Counted from the first letter of the stretch, positions 41,024 through 50,119 are shown. The stretch is DNA of 64,000 nucleotides from Nocardiopsis sp. NRRL B-16309 (GCF_001279585.1 NZ_LGEC01000114.1:62001-126000), one strand, 5' to 3'. The notes: generated by a model not told the origin, from the sequence alone. Translations and numbers: made by a program.

Positions 41024-43507
41024 ATGGCGAAGACACCTGCCCTCCGGCACGCCGAGACCGTGGCACGCCTCTCCCTGGAGGAGAAGGCCGCGCTCACCTC
41101 GGGTGCCAACTTCTGGAACACCGAGTCGGTCGACCACGCGGGCGTGCCGTCGATCATGCTGACCGACGGGCCGCACGGCGTGCGCAAGCAGGGCGGCAAG
41201 TCCGACCACCTCGGGCTCAACGCCTCGCTGCCGGCCACGTGCTTCCCCACGGCCGCCGCCCTGGCCCAGAGCTGGGACGTCGACCTGATGGAGCGGGTGG
41301 GGCGACTGCTCGGGGCCGAGGCCCGCGGTGCGGGTGTCGCGGTCCTGCTCGGGCCGGGCCTCAACATCGTGCGCAACCCGCTCGGGGGACGGTCCTTCGA
41401 GTACTTCTCCGAGGACCCGCGCCTGTCGGGCGACCTCGCCGCCGGGATGGTGCGCGGCATCCAGTCCACGGGCGTCGCGGCCTGCCCCAAGCACTTCGCG
41501 GTCAACGGCCAGGAGCACCTGCGCATGTCGATCGACGAGGTGGTCGACGAGCGCTCGCTGCGCGAGATCTACCTCGAAGGGTTCCGCCGCGTCGTGCGGC
41601 AGGCCCGGCCGCGTACGCTCATGACCTCGTACAACAAGGTCAACGGCACCTACGCGAACGAGAACACCCACCTGCTGGTCGACATCCTGCGCGGCGAGTG
41701 GGGCTTCGACGGCGTGGTCGTCACCGACTGGGGCGGCAACCACGACCGGATCGCCGGCCTCCTGGCCGGCAACCAGCTGGAGATGCCGTCCTCGGGCGGG
41801 GTCACCGACCGGCTGATCGTCGACGCGGTGCGCTCGGGGCGCCTGGACGAGGCCGTACTCGACCGCGCGGTCGACGACCTCGTCGCACTCGCCCTGGAGA
41901 CCTCGTCCGCGCTGGAGGGGGCCGAACCGGTCGACCCGGACGCCCAGCACCGCGCCGCCGTCGACACCGCGCGGCGGTGCCTCGTGCTCCTGCGCAACGC
42001 CCCCGGCCCCGACGGCGCACCGGTCCTGCCGCTGCCCGCCTCCGCCCGGGTGGCGGTGATCGGGGACTTCGCCGAGACGCCGCGCTACCAGGGGGCGGGA
42101 TCGTCGCTGGTCAACCCCACGCGGTTGGACGGCGCCCTCGGCGCCCTGCGGTCCGGTCCGCTGGAGGTCGTCGGATTCGCCCGCGGGTTCCACCGGTTCG
42201 GCAGACCGAGCCGCCGGCTCGCCGACCAGGCGCTCGCCCTCGCGGGCCGCGCCGACACCGTGCTCCTCTTCCTCGGGTTGGACGAGTCGAGCGAAGCCGA
42301 GGGCGTGGACCGCGAGCACCTGCGGCTGCCCGACAACCAGCTCGCACTCGTCGAGCGGCTGACACGGGCGCACGACCGCGTGGTGGTCGTGCTGGCCGGG
42401 GGCGCTCCGGTCGAGCTCCCCTTCGCGGAGGACGTCGCGGCCGTCCTGTACACCTCGCTGGCCGGGCAGGGCGGGGGGACGGCCGTCGCCGACGCCCTCA
42501 CCGGCCGCCACAACCCGGGCGGCAAGCTCGCCGTGACGTTCCCCGTGCGCTACGCGGACGTCCCGTCCGCGCGATCGGTCGCCCCGGCGGGCACGTTCCC
42601 CGGCCGCGAGCGCACCGCCGAGCACCGCGACGGCGTCTTCGTCGGCTACCGGTACTACACGACGCGGGACGTGCCGGTGCGCTACTGCTTCGGGCACGGA
42701 CTGAGCTACACCGAGTTCGAGTACGCCGACCTCGCCGTCGACCTGCGGGCCGACGGCGGGACGGTCGCGTTCACCGTCCGCAACACCGGGTCCCGGGCCG
42801 GCCGGGAGGTCGCCCAGCTCTACGTGGCTCCGGAGGCGTCCCCGGTCCCGCACGCGGCGACCGCACTGGCGGGCTTCGCCGCCGTGGAGATCGAGCCGGG
42901 GCACGAGCGGCGGGTCGAGATCGATCTCGACGGCCGGGCTCTGGAGTACTTCGACGCCGACGCGGACGCGTGGCGCCGCCACGGCGGCGCGTACTGGATC
43001 AGGGTCGGCGCGTCGGTGGCGGACGTCCGTCTGGAGACGACGGCGACCGTCGACGGAGACGGAGACGCAGACGCAAGCGGGGAGGAGTCGGACGACGGCC
43101 GTGGCCGCGGTGCGCGGACCGGCTCCGAGGCGGTCGAGGCCGTCGAGGCGGTCCAGGGGAAGCGGACGGAGGGCGCCTACGCGGTCGGGGACGTGCACCG
43201 GGTCGGCGACGCCGAGTTCGCCGCGCTCCTGGGCCGGCCGATCCCGGTCGCCTCGTGGGACCCGCGGGCACCGCTCGGGCTCGACGACACCGTCGCCCAG
43301 CTGCGCCACGCCAACCTGCTCGGGCGCGGTGTCCTGGCGCTGCTCCACACGGCGCGCCGCGTCCTGCGGGCAGCGGGGCGCCCGCACGCCGCGAACAACG
43401 TCATGTTCCTCGTCAACATGCCGTTCGCCAAGATCGAGGGGTACTCGGGAGGGAAGGTGTCGCGGCGGGCCCTCCAGCGCTTCCTGCGCCTGGTCCGCCG
43501 ACGCTGA
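41024..43507 (+). CDS. Glycoside hydrolase family 3 (beta-glucosidase type), canonical order
   Basis: The protein has 827 residues from ATG 41024, one base after the upstream stop. No signal peptide is present, so it is cytoplasmic. The TIM barrel has TDGPHGVRKQGG, GPGLNIVRNPLGGRSFEYFS, CPKHFAVNGQE (Lys156-His157) and the nucleophile Asp235 in FDGVVVTDWGG. The second domain has ARRCLVLLRNA, VIGDFAETPRYQGAGSS and FLGLDESSEAEGVDR, whose Glu residues are acid/base candidates. The FnIII-like domain is FGHGLSYTEFEYADL. After an acidic linker (VDGDGDADASGEESDDGRG), a C-terminal extension ends with NNVMFLVNMPFAKIEGYSGG. An intracellular glycosidase following a surface one fits stepwise degradation of an imported glycoside. 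Confidence 0.92.
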   Translation: MAKTPALRHAETVARLSLEEKAALTSGANFWNTESVDHAGVPSIMLTDGPHGVRKQGGKSDHLGLNASLPATCFPTAAALAQSWDVDLMERVGRLLGAEARGAGVAVLLGPGLNIVRNPLGGRSFEYFSEDPRLSGDLAAGMVRGIQSTGVAACPKHFAVNGQEHLRMSIDEVVDERSLREIYLEGFRRVVRQARPRTLMTSYNKVNGTYANENTHLLVDILRGEWGFDGVVVTDWGGNHDRIAGLLAGNQLEMPSSGGVTDRLIVDAVRSGRLDEAVLDRAVDDLVALALETSSALEGAEPVDPDAQHRAAVDTARRCLVLLRNAPGPDGAPVLPLPASARVAVIGDFAETPRYQGAGSSLVNPTRLDGALGALRSGPLEVVGFARGFHRFGRPSRRLADQALALAGRADTVLLFLGLDESSEAEGVDREHLRLPDNQLALVERLTRAHDRVVVVLAGGAPVELPFAEDVAAVLYTSLAGQGGGTAVADALTGRHNPGGKLAVTFPVRYADVPSARSVAPAGTFPGRERTAEHRDGVFVGYRYYTTRDVPVRYCFGHGLSYTEFEYADLAVDLRADGGTVAFTVRNTGSRAGREVAQLYVAPEASPVPHAATALAGFAAVEIEPGHERRVEIDLDGRALEYFDADADAWRRHGGAYWIRVGASVADVRLETTATVDGDGDADASGEESDDGRGRGARTGSEAVEAVEAVQGKRTEGAYAVGDVHRVGDAEFAALLGRPIPVASWDPRAPLGLDDTVAQLRHANLLGRGVLALLHTARRVLRAAGRPHAANNVMFLVNMPFAKIEGYSGGKVSRRALQRFLRLVRRR

Positions 43508-43577
43508 GACCGAACCGCCAGACGTGTCGCACACCCCGCGTGCGCGGCACGGCGGCGCCTCGGTGGCGGCTTCGGTA

Positions 43578-43603
43578 CCGCCCCGGCTATCCGGCCGGGG
43601 CGG
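43578..43603. terminator. Hairpin between convergent GH3 and GyrI-like genes
   Basis: Arms CCGCCCCGG (43578-43586) and CCGGGGCGG (43595-43603) with an 8-base loop overlap the stop of the minus-strand gene and lie about 70 bases beyond the GH3 stop. Confidence 0.5.
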
Positions 43604-44216
43604 CCGTGACCGGCTGCCTGAGGATGGTCCGCAGCTTCTCCGGGGCGGCCCGCCGGAAGTCGCTGAAGTAGATCTCGTGGTGCCTTCCGGCCAGGCGCAA
43701 CCCCTGCTCGGGGAGGTACTCATGGTGCATCCGGTCGAGCACGTCCGCCTCCTCGTCGAACGGGCCCACGTGCAGCGTCTGCACGCAACGGCCCTCGGAC
43801 AGCGTCTCCAGGCGGACGTCGTCCAGCCGGGCGGGCCTGTTCCCCGCCGCGGCCTGTCCGACGGCGGCGGCGAACATGTCCTGGTCGGTCCAGTCCGGGA
43901 CCATGATCATCAGCGTCCAGTCCCACCGCGACTTGTCGCGCGCCGCGGTGAAGGCCGCCATGTCCTCGGCCCACCACAGGCCCTCCAGGGGCATGACGAC
44001 GTAGTCACGCCCGAGGTCGCGCTTGCTGGCGAACTTGAGCTTGTAGGCCACCGGGTAGAGCGCCTCGACCGCCTCGGTGAAGGCCGGCGAGGTGTTCGGG
44101 TCCCCGTGGCCGTCGACCATGAGGTACCGCAGGTCGGGCACGTCCACGGTCCGGAAGCGGCCCGCGGCGGCCCGGTAGCAGTCCAGGGTCTTCTTGAAGT
44201 CGGTCTTGTCCGTCAT
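43587..44216 (-). CDS. GyrI-like small-molecule-binding domain protein
   Basis: The protein has 209 residues from ATG 44216. It begins MTDKTDFKKTLDCYRAAAGR, then VPDLRYLMVDGHGDPNTSPA, EALYPVAYKLKFASKR, DYVVMPLEGLWWAED, WTLMIMVPDWTD and CVQTLHVGPFDEEADVLDRM. These stretches are those of the GyrI-like (SHS2/AraC effector) family that binds or hydrolyses small molecules. No DNA-binding domain is present. The enzymatic role is unknown; it stands alone between the GH3 pair and the GntR gene. Confidence 0.88.
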   Translation of the reverse strand: MTDKTDFKKTLDCYRAAAGRFRTVDVPDLRYLMVDGHGDPNTSPAFTEAVEALYPVAYKLKFASKRDLGRDYVVMPLEGLWWAEDMAAFTAARDKSRWDWTLMIMVPDWTDQDMFAAAVGQAAAGNRPARLDDVRLETLSEGRCVQTLHVGPFDEEADVLDRMHHEYLPEQGLRLAGRHHEIYFSDFRRAAPEKLRTILRQPVTAAPAG

Positions 44217-44352
44217 GCCGGCACCTGGACTCGGACTGCGAGCCACGACCTCTCCGCCTCCAGGAGGCTCGGTGAGTAAGAGAACATCTCACGCGCCGCA
44301 CACGCGGAGGGCGCCTGCGCCCGCTCGGCCGCGCGCACGGCGCGGCTCCGGG

Positions 44353-45045
44353 TCAGGAGTCGCCCTCCTCCCTGCCCGCCCATATCCCGCGGCTGTGGCT
44401 GAGGTGCTTGCGCATCAGTTCGCCGGCCAGCTCGCCGTCTCCCGCCTCGACGGCGTCGACGAGGGCGATGTGCTCCTCGCCGGACTGGGTCAGCTCGCCC
44501 TGGTCGGCCAGTTTCTGCAGGCCGCGCATCCGGGCCTGGTCGCGCAGCTGACCGACCGTCGTCACGAGGCGGCGGTTGCCCAGGAGTTCGAGCAGGCCGA
44601 GGTGGAACTGCCGGTCCAGCTCCAGGAAGGCGGCGAGGTCACCCTCGCGGGCGGCGGCGGTGATCTGTTCGGCCAGCCGCCGGAAGCGCGGGATCGGCGC
44701 GCCGTCCAGGACGCGGACCACCTCGGCCATCGCCGGAACCTCGAGCATGGTGCGAAGCTGGAAGATCTCGTCGAGGTCGTGGTCGGTGAGCACCGGGACA
44801 CGGAAGCCGCGGTTGCGGATGACCTCGACCATGCCGAGGTTGGCCAGGTCCATGACCGCTTCCCGGACCGGAGTGACCGAGACGCCGAGCTCGGAGGCCA
44901 TGTTGATGACGCTCTCCACCCGCCCCGGTTCGATCCGTCCCAGCACGATCTGGGTCCGCAGCGCCTCCCGGGCCTGTTCACGCAGGCTGACCGCCTGGAG
45001 ACGGGCACTGGGCGCGGATTCCACCGTCGGACGAGTCGTAGTCAC
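44353..45045 (-). CDS. GntR-family (FadR/FCD subfamily) transcriptional regulator
   Basis: The protein has 230 residues from GTG 45045; the site before it is weak, but the start fits the family. The winged helix has LREQAREALRTQIVLGRIEPG and VINMASELGVSVTPVREAVM. The all-helical FCD ligand domain has DEIFQLRTMLEVPAMAEVVR, the metal-site residues in FLELDRQFHLGLLELLGNRR, and a closing EEHIALVDAVEAGDGELAGE. It diverges from the D-amino-acid oxidase-like gene, with a GTAAGGT-N5-ACCTTAC palindrome in between. A related sequence precedes the MetP gene, so it probably governs amino-acid uptake and oxidation. Confidence 0.9.
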   Translation of the reverse strand: MTTTRPTVESAPSARLQAVSLREQAREALRTQIVLGRIEPGRVESVINMASELGVSVTPVREAVMDLANLGMVEVIRNRGFRVPVLTDHDLDEIFQLRTMLEVPAMAEVVRVLDGAPIPRFRRLAEQITAAAREGDLAAFLELDRQFHLGLLELLGNRRLVTTVGQLRDQARMRGLQKLADQGELTQSGEEHIALVDAVEAGDGELAGELMRKHLSHSRGIWAGREEGDS

Positions 45046-45101
45046 ACCTGATGCATAACACGGAACACAGGACCCGTCAAAAGCTCTTTCCAGAAGAGGA
45101 T

Positions 45102-45120
45102 GTAAGGTGTAATACCTTAC
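45102..45120. promoter_or_regulatory. Palindromic operator candidate for the GntR regulator
   Basis: GTAAGGT (45102-45108) and ACCTTAC (45114-45120) are perfect inverted arms separated by GTAAT. The element lies between divergent gntR-type and oxidoreductase genes, 57 bp from the former start. It contains AGGTGTAATA, which recurs (reversed) near 51966-51976. Confidence 0.65.
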
Positions 45121-45235
45121 TAACGGCACCTCGTTTCCACGCGGAGGCCGAGGAACTCGCCGGGAGACCGGCGAAGGAGACCGCGAGGGCGACCGGCCGC
45201 TGGGCCGTGGCCGTCCCCGCTCCAGGAGGAGAACC

Positions 45236-46519
45236 ATGACGGACCACGCAGTGATCGTCGGCGCGGGCGTGATCGGGCTCGCCACCGCCTACCGCCTCGC
45301 GCGGGACGGACGGGCGGTCACCGTCGTGGACGCGGCCCGCGGCGGGAGCGGAGCCTCCGTCCACAACGCCGGGTGGGTCGTGCCGATCCTCTCCGCTCCC
45401 GTGCCCGCCCCGGGGATGCTCGGAACGGCGCTGCGCTGGATGCTGCGGAAGGACAGCCCGCTGTACGTCCACCCTTCCCCGCGCCCGGAGCACGTGCGCT
45501 TCATGGTCGGCATGCTGCGCCACTGCAACCCCCGGGACTTCCGGCAGGGCCTGGAGGCGCTCACCTCCCTCAACGAGCGGACCGTCGACCTGTTCGACGA
45601 GTACGAGAAGGAGGGCCTGCGGTTCGAGCACCACCGCGACGGCGCGCTCATGGTGTTCCACACCCGCGAGGCCATGCGGACCTACGAGGCGGCCACGGCG
45701 CCGCTGGAGCGCGTCGGCCACACCGCCGCTCCCCTGTCGGGCGACGAGGCCAGGGACCTCGAACCCGCACTCGGCGCGCACGTGCACGGCGGCCTGCTCT
45801 GCCCGCGCGAGCGCCACGTGGACCCGGCGAGCCTGGTCCGCGGCCTGACGGAACGCTGCCGCGAACTCGGAGTCCGCTTCCTGTGGGACAGCCCCGTCAC
45901 CGGCATCCGGTTCCGCGGCACGGTGGCCACCTCGGTCATCGCCGGGGGCGAGGAGTTCCCCGCCGACCACTTCGTCCTCGCGGCGGGCGCGCGGACGTCC
46001 CGGCTCTCCCGGCTGGCCGGGGTCCCCCTGCCGGTGCGGCCCGGCAAGGGTTACGGGTTCGACGACACCAGCGGGGCGGTGGCCCTGCGGCGCCCGGTCT
46101 ACCTCGGCGAGGCCAAGGTGACCGTCACACCGATGTCGGACCGGGTGCGGTTCGCCGGGACGATGGAGTTCGGCGGCTTCGACGAGGGCGTCGATCCGCG
46201 CCGGCTGGGGGGTATCGTCCGCTCCGCCCGCGACTTCCTGCCGGGCGTGCCGACGACCGCGCGCCCGGACGGCTGGGCGGGCCTGCGCCCGATGACCCCG
46301 GACGGCCTGCCGATCGTCGGGCCGCTGCCCGGCAGGGACAACGTGCTGGTCGCGAGTGGGCACTGCATGCTCGGGGTGACGCTGGCTCCGGTGACGGCCG
46401 AGATCATCGCGGCGCAGGTCGAGGGCGGTCGACGGGCCGCCGACGTCGCCGAGACGGCCCGTCCCTTCGCCCCGCGGCGCTTCGCCCGACGGCGTGGGCG
46501 GACCGCCCCGGACGCCTGA
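45236..46519 (+). CDS. FAD-dependent D-amino-acid dehydrogenase/oxidase (DadA/DAO family)
   Basis: The protein has 427 residues from ATG 45236 with AGGAGGAG upstream. The FAD-binding start is AVIVGAGVIGLATAYRLARD, followed by VTVVDAARGGSGASVHNAGW, as in DadA. Mid-protein motifs are RDLEPALGAHVHGGLLCPRE, HVDPASLVRGL and FVLAAGARTSRLSRLAGVPL. The C-terminal flavin-contact segment is GWAGLRPMTPDGLPIVGP and ASGHCMLGVTLAP. Members deaminate D-amino acids or related secondary amines such as glycine or N-methyl amino acids. It is controlled from a palindrome-bearing region shared with the GntR gene. Confidence 0.9.
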   Translation: MTDHAVIVGAGVIGLATAYRLARDGRAVTVVDAARGGSGASVHNAGWVVPILSAPVPAPGMLGTALRWMLRKDSPLYVHPSPRPEHVRFMVGMLRHCNPRDFRQGLEALTSLNERTVDLFDEYEKEGLRFEHHRDGALMVFHTREAMRTYEAATAPLERVGHTAAPLSGDEARDLEPALGAHVHGGLLCPRERHVDPASLVRGLTERCRELGVRFLWDSPVTGIRFRGTVATSVIAGGEEFPADHFVLAAGARTSRLSRLAGVPLPVRPGKGYGFDDTSGAVALRRPVYLGEAKVTVTPMSDRVRFAGTMEFGGFDEGVDPRRLGGIVRSARDFLPGVPTTARPDGWAGLRPMTPDGLPIVGPLPGRDNVLVASGHCMLGVTLAPVTAEIIAAQVEGGRRAADVAETARPFAPRRFARRRGRTAPDA

Positions 46520-46541
46520 ACCCGGCCTGTGGACGCACATG

Positions 46542-46582
46542 CGTAGGGCCCCCGTTCCACCACCTGGAACGGGGGCCCTACG
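46542..46582. terminator. Strong bidirectional terminator hairpin
   Basis: A perfect 18-bp stem (46542-46559 with 46565-46582) closes around the loop CCACC. It lies between the convergent oxidoreductase and HupE-type genes, 22 and 25 bp from their stops. Confidence 0.85.
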
Positions 46583-46607
46583 CGTCGAAGGGGTCGGGGC
46601 GCCTCCC

Positions 46608-47918
46608 CTACGAGGGCCCGGCTTCCGTGAGTTCGGGGCTGCCGTCCACCGCGACCGGCACCCGCTTGCCGCGCGTGGCCGTGTAGGCGGTGGCGGCCAG
46701 TGCCGTGACGGCCACGGCGACCAGCAGCGGGTGCTCGACCAACCAGGTCTGGGCACCTTCGAACGGGTCGACGGGGGTGAGCGTGGAGCGCTCCAGCATC
46801 CACGACACCGAGAACACCAGGGCCACCGCCGCCACGCCGACCCGGAAGGCCGGGTAGATCGGGGTACGGGCCATGAGCACCAGGGCCGGCATCACGAGCG
46901 CGACCAGGAGCAGCTGTGTCACCTCGATGCCGAGGTTGAAGCCCAGCAGCGTGGTGACCAGCGATCCGCGGTTCAGGCCCAGGTCCGCGATGAGGGAGGC
47001 GAAGGCCAGCCCGTGGACGAGCCCGAACCCGCCCGCGATCAGGACCTCCCCGCGTGCGACCAGCGGCCGGATGGCGTGGACGGCCGAGACCGCGATGGAC
47101 AGGGCGATCAGCGTCTCGACCGGCCGCGACGGCAGGTCGACCACCCCCGTGGCCGCCAGGGCGAGGGTCAGGGAGTGCCCGATGGCGAACGCGGTGACCA
47201 CGTGCACCACGCGTACCAGGGCGCGCCGGGGCGAGGAACCGGAGCGCCACCGGCCGCCCACGGCCACCAGCGGAGCGGGCAGGAGCAGCACGATCAGGAA
47301 GAGCAGGTGGTCGGCGCCCTCGGCGACGTGTTCCATGCCCAGCCCTGCCGTCGCGGTGAACCCGCGCAGCCACGACCCGTCACCCGCCGGGACGTCCAGG
47401 CCCGGGGTGGCGAAGTCGATGACCCCGAGGGTTTCGGCGTCGTCCGTCTTGAGGATGCCGCTGTCGAAGTCGTAGCGGACGGTGACGATGATCTTGTGGG
47501 TGAGCAGGCTCTCGACGATGACGTCGTAGTGCAGGTCGAAGTCGGTGACGTGTCGGTCGGGCGGAGTGAGGGTGAGGGGGTGGACGAGGTGGTCGACGCC
47601 GTCGATCACCCGGACCGCGCCCTCACCGAGGTCGGCGGTCCAGTCCTGCCCGTCCTCGCCGGTTGCGCCGATGTGCTCTGCGGTGTAGTCGGCCAGGAAG
47701 TCCCGATCCTCGGCCAGAACGCTCTGGGCGGTCAGGTCGCGGTCCACGCCGACGGCCAGGCGGTCGATCGGCAGCTGGACCTCGCCCTCGACGCGGTCGT
47801 CGTGGATGTCCAGCAGGACGGCGGAGGTGCTCTGGGGGTGGGCGCTGACCGCCGGCACGGGGCCGGCGGTCAGTGCGATCACCACGACCAGGAGCACGGG
47901 GACGAGTCTGCGCGCCAT
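46608..47918 (-). CDS. HupE/UreJ-family membrane protein with N-terminal extracytoplasmic domain
   Basis: The protein has 436 residues from ATG 47918. A signal peptide (RLVPVLLVVVIALTAGPVPAVSA) leads into a domain of about 170 residues (PQSTSAVLLDIHDDRVEGEV), then the HupE module. GMEHVAEGADHLLFLIVLLL carries the conserved His/Asp residues, HVVTAFAIGHSLTLALAA the next, and GFGLVHGLAFASLIADLG the third; the last helices are GFNLGIEVTQLLLVALVM and VGVAAVALVFSVSWMLER. HupE/UreJ proteins are nickel (or cobalt) permeases, but this long-form group has no proven substrate. It is immediately downstream of the DUF3500 lipoprotein gene (19 bp). Confidence 0.87.
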   Translation of the reverse strand: MARRLVPVLLVVVIALTAGPVPAVSAHPQSTSAVLLDIHDDRVEGEVQLPIDRLAVGVDRDLTAQSVLAEDRDFLADYTAEHIGATGEDGQDWTADLGEGAVRVIDGVDHLVHPLTLTPPDRHVTDFDLHYDVIVESLLTHKIIVTVRYDFDSGILKTDDAETLGVIDFATPGLDVPAGDGSWLRGFTATAGLGMEHVAEGADHLLFLIVLLLPAPLVAVGGRWRSGSSPRRALVRVVHVVTAFAIGHSLTLALAATGVVDLPSRPVETLIALSIAVSAVHAIRPLVARGEVLIAGGFGLVHGLAFASLIADLGLNRGSLVTTLLGFNLGIEVTQLLLVALVMPALVLMARTPIYPAFRVGVAAVALVFSVSWMLERSTLTPVDPFEGAQTWLVEHPLLVAVAVTALAATAYTATRGKRVPVAVDGSPELTEAGPS

Positions 47919-47937
47919 GATGTGTCGGTCTCTCCGG

Positions 47938-49044
47938 TCAGTTCCAGCCGTAGTCGGCGGTCTCGTCACGGAAGATCGTGTGCTGGTGGATGTTCTCCTC
48001 GTCCTCCCTGTCGGGCTGGTTGGAGAACTCCACCCACGCCGAGGGCCCGTCCAGGCGCACGTAGGTCTCGGGGTCGTCGAGCGCCGTGGCGTCGCTCCAC
48101 CCCACGTAGGTCTCGTCGTACTCGGCGACGTACTTGTCCATGAGCGCCTCGGCGGCCTCCTCGTCCAGGTCCGTCACCCACGTGCGCAGCATCTCGGTGA
48201 CCAGGTCCTGCTGTTCCTGGGTCAGGTCGGAGACGAGCACACCCTCGGGGTCGGGGAAGGGTCCGTCGTTCTCCGGACCCAGCAGCAGGTCGTCGTAGCT
48301 CTCGCCGATCTCGGCCGCGGCCAGTTCCTCCTCGCTGAGGGAGTCGATGACCGCCATGGTGGTGCTCCGCGAGTCCTCCAGGGGTGCGTAGGAGGTGCCC
48401 TCGTACTCGAACTCCATCGGTTCGATCGCGGTCAGGGTGGGCGACAGGCTCACGTCGTCCCCGGCGTAGGTGATGTTGTAGGCCGCGTGGTGCCCGCCGA
48501 ACTGGACCATGAACTGCGCGGACTCGCTCGGCTCACCGTAGAACGCGATGTAGTACGCGTCCGGGTCGAAGGTCGCCGGGCCGCCGGGTCCGTCCGTGTC
48601 CCCGCTCTCCTCCTGTTCCGCCCCGAGGACGGCGTCGGCCACGCGGATCTCTTCGAGTTCCTGATAGCCGTGCTCGCTGAGCGCCGCCTCCATGACGGCC
48701 AGCACCGCGGCCTTCTGCTCGTCGTCGAAGTCGGCGAGTGCGACGCCGCTGCGCTCCACGAACGAGGTCGGGAAGTTCGACCAGCCGGTCGTCTTGGCCT
48801 CGTCGTCGTAGTCGTAGACGACCGACGCGCGCTGGTCGTCGGAGAGCAGGTCCAGGAACGCGTTCGCGGCCTCGACCACCTCGGCGGTGTTCGCGCTCCC
48901 GGCGCCCGTGGTGCTCTCCGGAATCCCACCGGATGACGCTGCCGAGTCGGAGTCGCCGGACGTGGCGCAGCCGGTCGCGACCAGGCCGACGCTCAGTGCG
49001 AGCGCCGCCATCGTGCGGTGGACTGGTGTCGAGAGTGGGGACAT
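47938..49044 (-). CDS. DUF3500 domain-containing lipoprotein
   Basis: The protein has 368 residues from ATG 49044; ATGs at 49053, 49065 and 49068 are alternatives, with AGAAGG lying between them. The lipobox is GLVATGC. The DUF3500 body has ANAFLDLLSDDQRASVVYDY, TGWSNFPTSFVERSGVALAD, FMVQFGGHHAAYNITY, and a C-terminal WVEFSNQPDREDEENIHQHT with HTIFRDETADYGWN. The conserved GGHHxxYN and HxHTIxRD His residues suggest a metal site. Members are often found beside HupE-type proteins, as here, hinting at metal binding or delivery outside the membrane; function unproven. Confidence 0.87.
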   Translation of the reverse strand: MSPLSTPVHRTMAALALSVGLVATGCATSGDSDSAASSGGIPESTTGAGSANTAEVVEAANAFLDLLSDDQRASVVYDYDDEAKTTGWSNFPTSFVERSGVALADFDDEQKAAVLAVMEAALSEHGYQELEEIRVADAVLGAEQEESGDTDGPGGPATFDPDAYYIAFYGEPSESAQFMVQFGGHHAAYNITYAGDDVSLSPTLTAIEPMEFEYEGTSYAPLEDSRSTTMAVIDSLSEEELAAAEIGESYDDLLLGPENDGPFPDPEGVLVSDLTQEQQDLVTEMLRTWVTDLDEEAAEALMDKYVAEYDETYVGWSDATALDDPETYVRLDGPSAWVEFSNQPDREDEENIHQHTIFRDETADYGWN

Positions 49045-49137
49045 GGGGGTCATACCTTCTGTCATCATTTGTCGATATCTGTTGTTGGTTGTCCGTGGCC
49101 GCGGAACGGGGGCGCGGCCACGGACACGCCGTCATCG

Positions 49138-49176
49138 TGTCGGCCGGTCCCGTGGCGCCCACGGGACCGGCCGACA
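49138..49176 (-). terminator. Terminator hairpin after ornithine-cyclodeaminase family gene
   Basis: Perfect 17-bp arms (49138-49154 and 49160-49176, TGTCGGCCGGTCCCGTG and its complement) with a 5-base loop lie 16 bases beyond the stop of the minus-strand gene. Confidence 0.8.
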
Positions 49177-49192
49177 CGTTCGGCGCTGGGGG

Positions 49193-50119
49193 TCACACCC
49201 GCGCTGTCAGCGCCTTCGCGGCCAACAGGCGGGCGATCGCGTAGTCCTGGACGGCGACGCCGACCGTCTTGAAGACCGTCCGTTCGGTGGGCCGGGGCGG
49301 GTCCGTGAGCGCCCGGCCCAGTTCGATGAGGTCCTCCTTGGCGATCGTCCCGGCGTCCAGGGCGTGCACGACCTCGCCGGACTCCTCCAGCACGGCGTCG
49401 AGTTCGTCGACGACGACGGTGGCCTCGCCCATGAGTGCGTCGGGCAGCTCGCGCATGGTCGGGCGGAAGGCGCCGATCGCGTTGACGTGCACCCGCTGGG
49501 GCAACGCCGCCAGCGGGAACAGCGGCGTCTTCGAGGAGGTCGCGCAGGACACGATGTCGGCACCGCCCACCGCTTGGGCCGCGTCGGAGCTCACCGACAC
49601 CCGCACGCCGACGAGTTCGGCTCGCAGGACCTCCGCCAACTCCTCGGCACGGTTGCCATCCCTGTCCACGATGACCAGGTGGGTCAGCGGGCGCACCGCG
49701 TGCACCGCGCGGGCCTGGTCGGCGGCTTGGGCTCCCGCGCCGATCAGGGCGAGCCGACTCGCTCCGGCCGGAGCGAGCAGGTCCGTGGCCACGCCGCTGA
49801 TCGCCCCGGTGCGCAGCGCGGTCACGCTGACCGCGTCGGCGATCACGTGGTCCGCGCGCGCGGCGTCGGACCACATGACCGTGCCGGTGATCGCCGGGCT
49901 GCGGTCGAAGTTGACGCTCAGCGTCTTGACCATCGCGGTGGCGGTCGGCCGGTGGTGCACGGGCATGACCAGGAAGCCGCCGTCCCGCAACGCGGTGCGG
50001 GTGGGCTGTTCGAACTCGCCCTCGACCAGCGACACGAAGGCGTCCCTGACGGCGTCGATGGCCTCGCCCATCGGTACCAGGGCACGGACCTCGTCCGCGG
50101 TCAGAACCTGTGTGGTCAT
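49193..50119 (-). CDS. Ornithine cyclodeaminase / mu-crystallin family protein
   Basis: The protein has 308 residues from ATG 50119. N-terminal substrate domain: MTTQVLTADEVRALVPMGEA, FLVMPVHHRPTATAMVKTLS with the conserved Lys, and SVTALRTGAISGVATDLLAP. The Rossmann domain has LALIGAGAQAADQARAVHAV, VDRDGNRAEELAEVL and IVSCATSSKTPLFPLA. Then HVNAIGAFRPTMRELP carries the catalytic-position residues. The family includes ornithine cyclodeaminases, alanine dehydrogenases and ketimine reductases; a reductase of cyclic or N-methyl imino acids is as likely as a cyclodeaminase. It is third in the MetP-MetS operon (53 bp gap). Confidence 0.88.
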   Translation of the reverse strand: MTTQVLTADEVRALVPMGEAIDAVRDAFVSLVEGEFEQPTRTALRDGGFLVMPVHHRPTATAMVKTLSVNFDRSPAITGTVMWSDAARADHVIADAVSVTALRTGAISGVATDLLAPAGASRLALIGAGAQAADQARAVHAVRPLTHLVIVDRDGNRAEELAEVLRAELVGVRVSVSSDAAQAVGGADIVSCATSSKTPLFPLAALPQRVHVNAIGAFRPTMRELPDALMGEATVVVDELDAVLEESGEVVHALDAGTIAKEDLIELGRALTDPPRPTERTVFKTVGVAVQDYAIARLLAAKALTARV

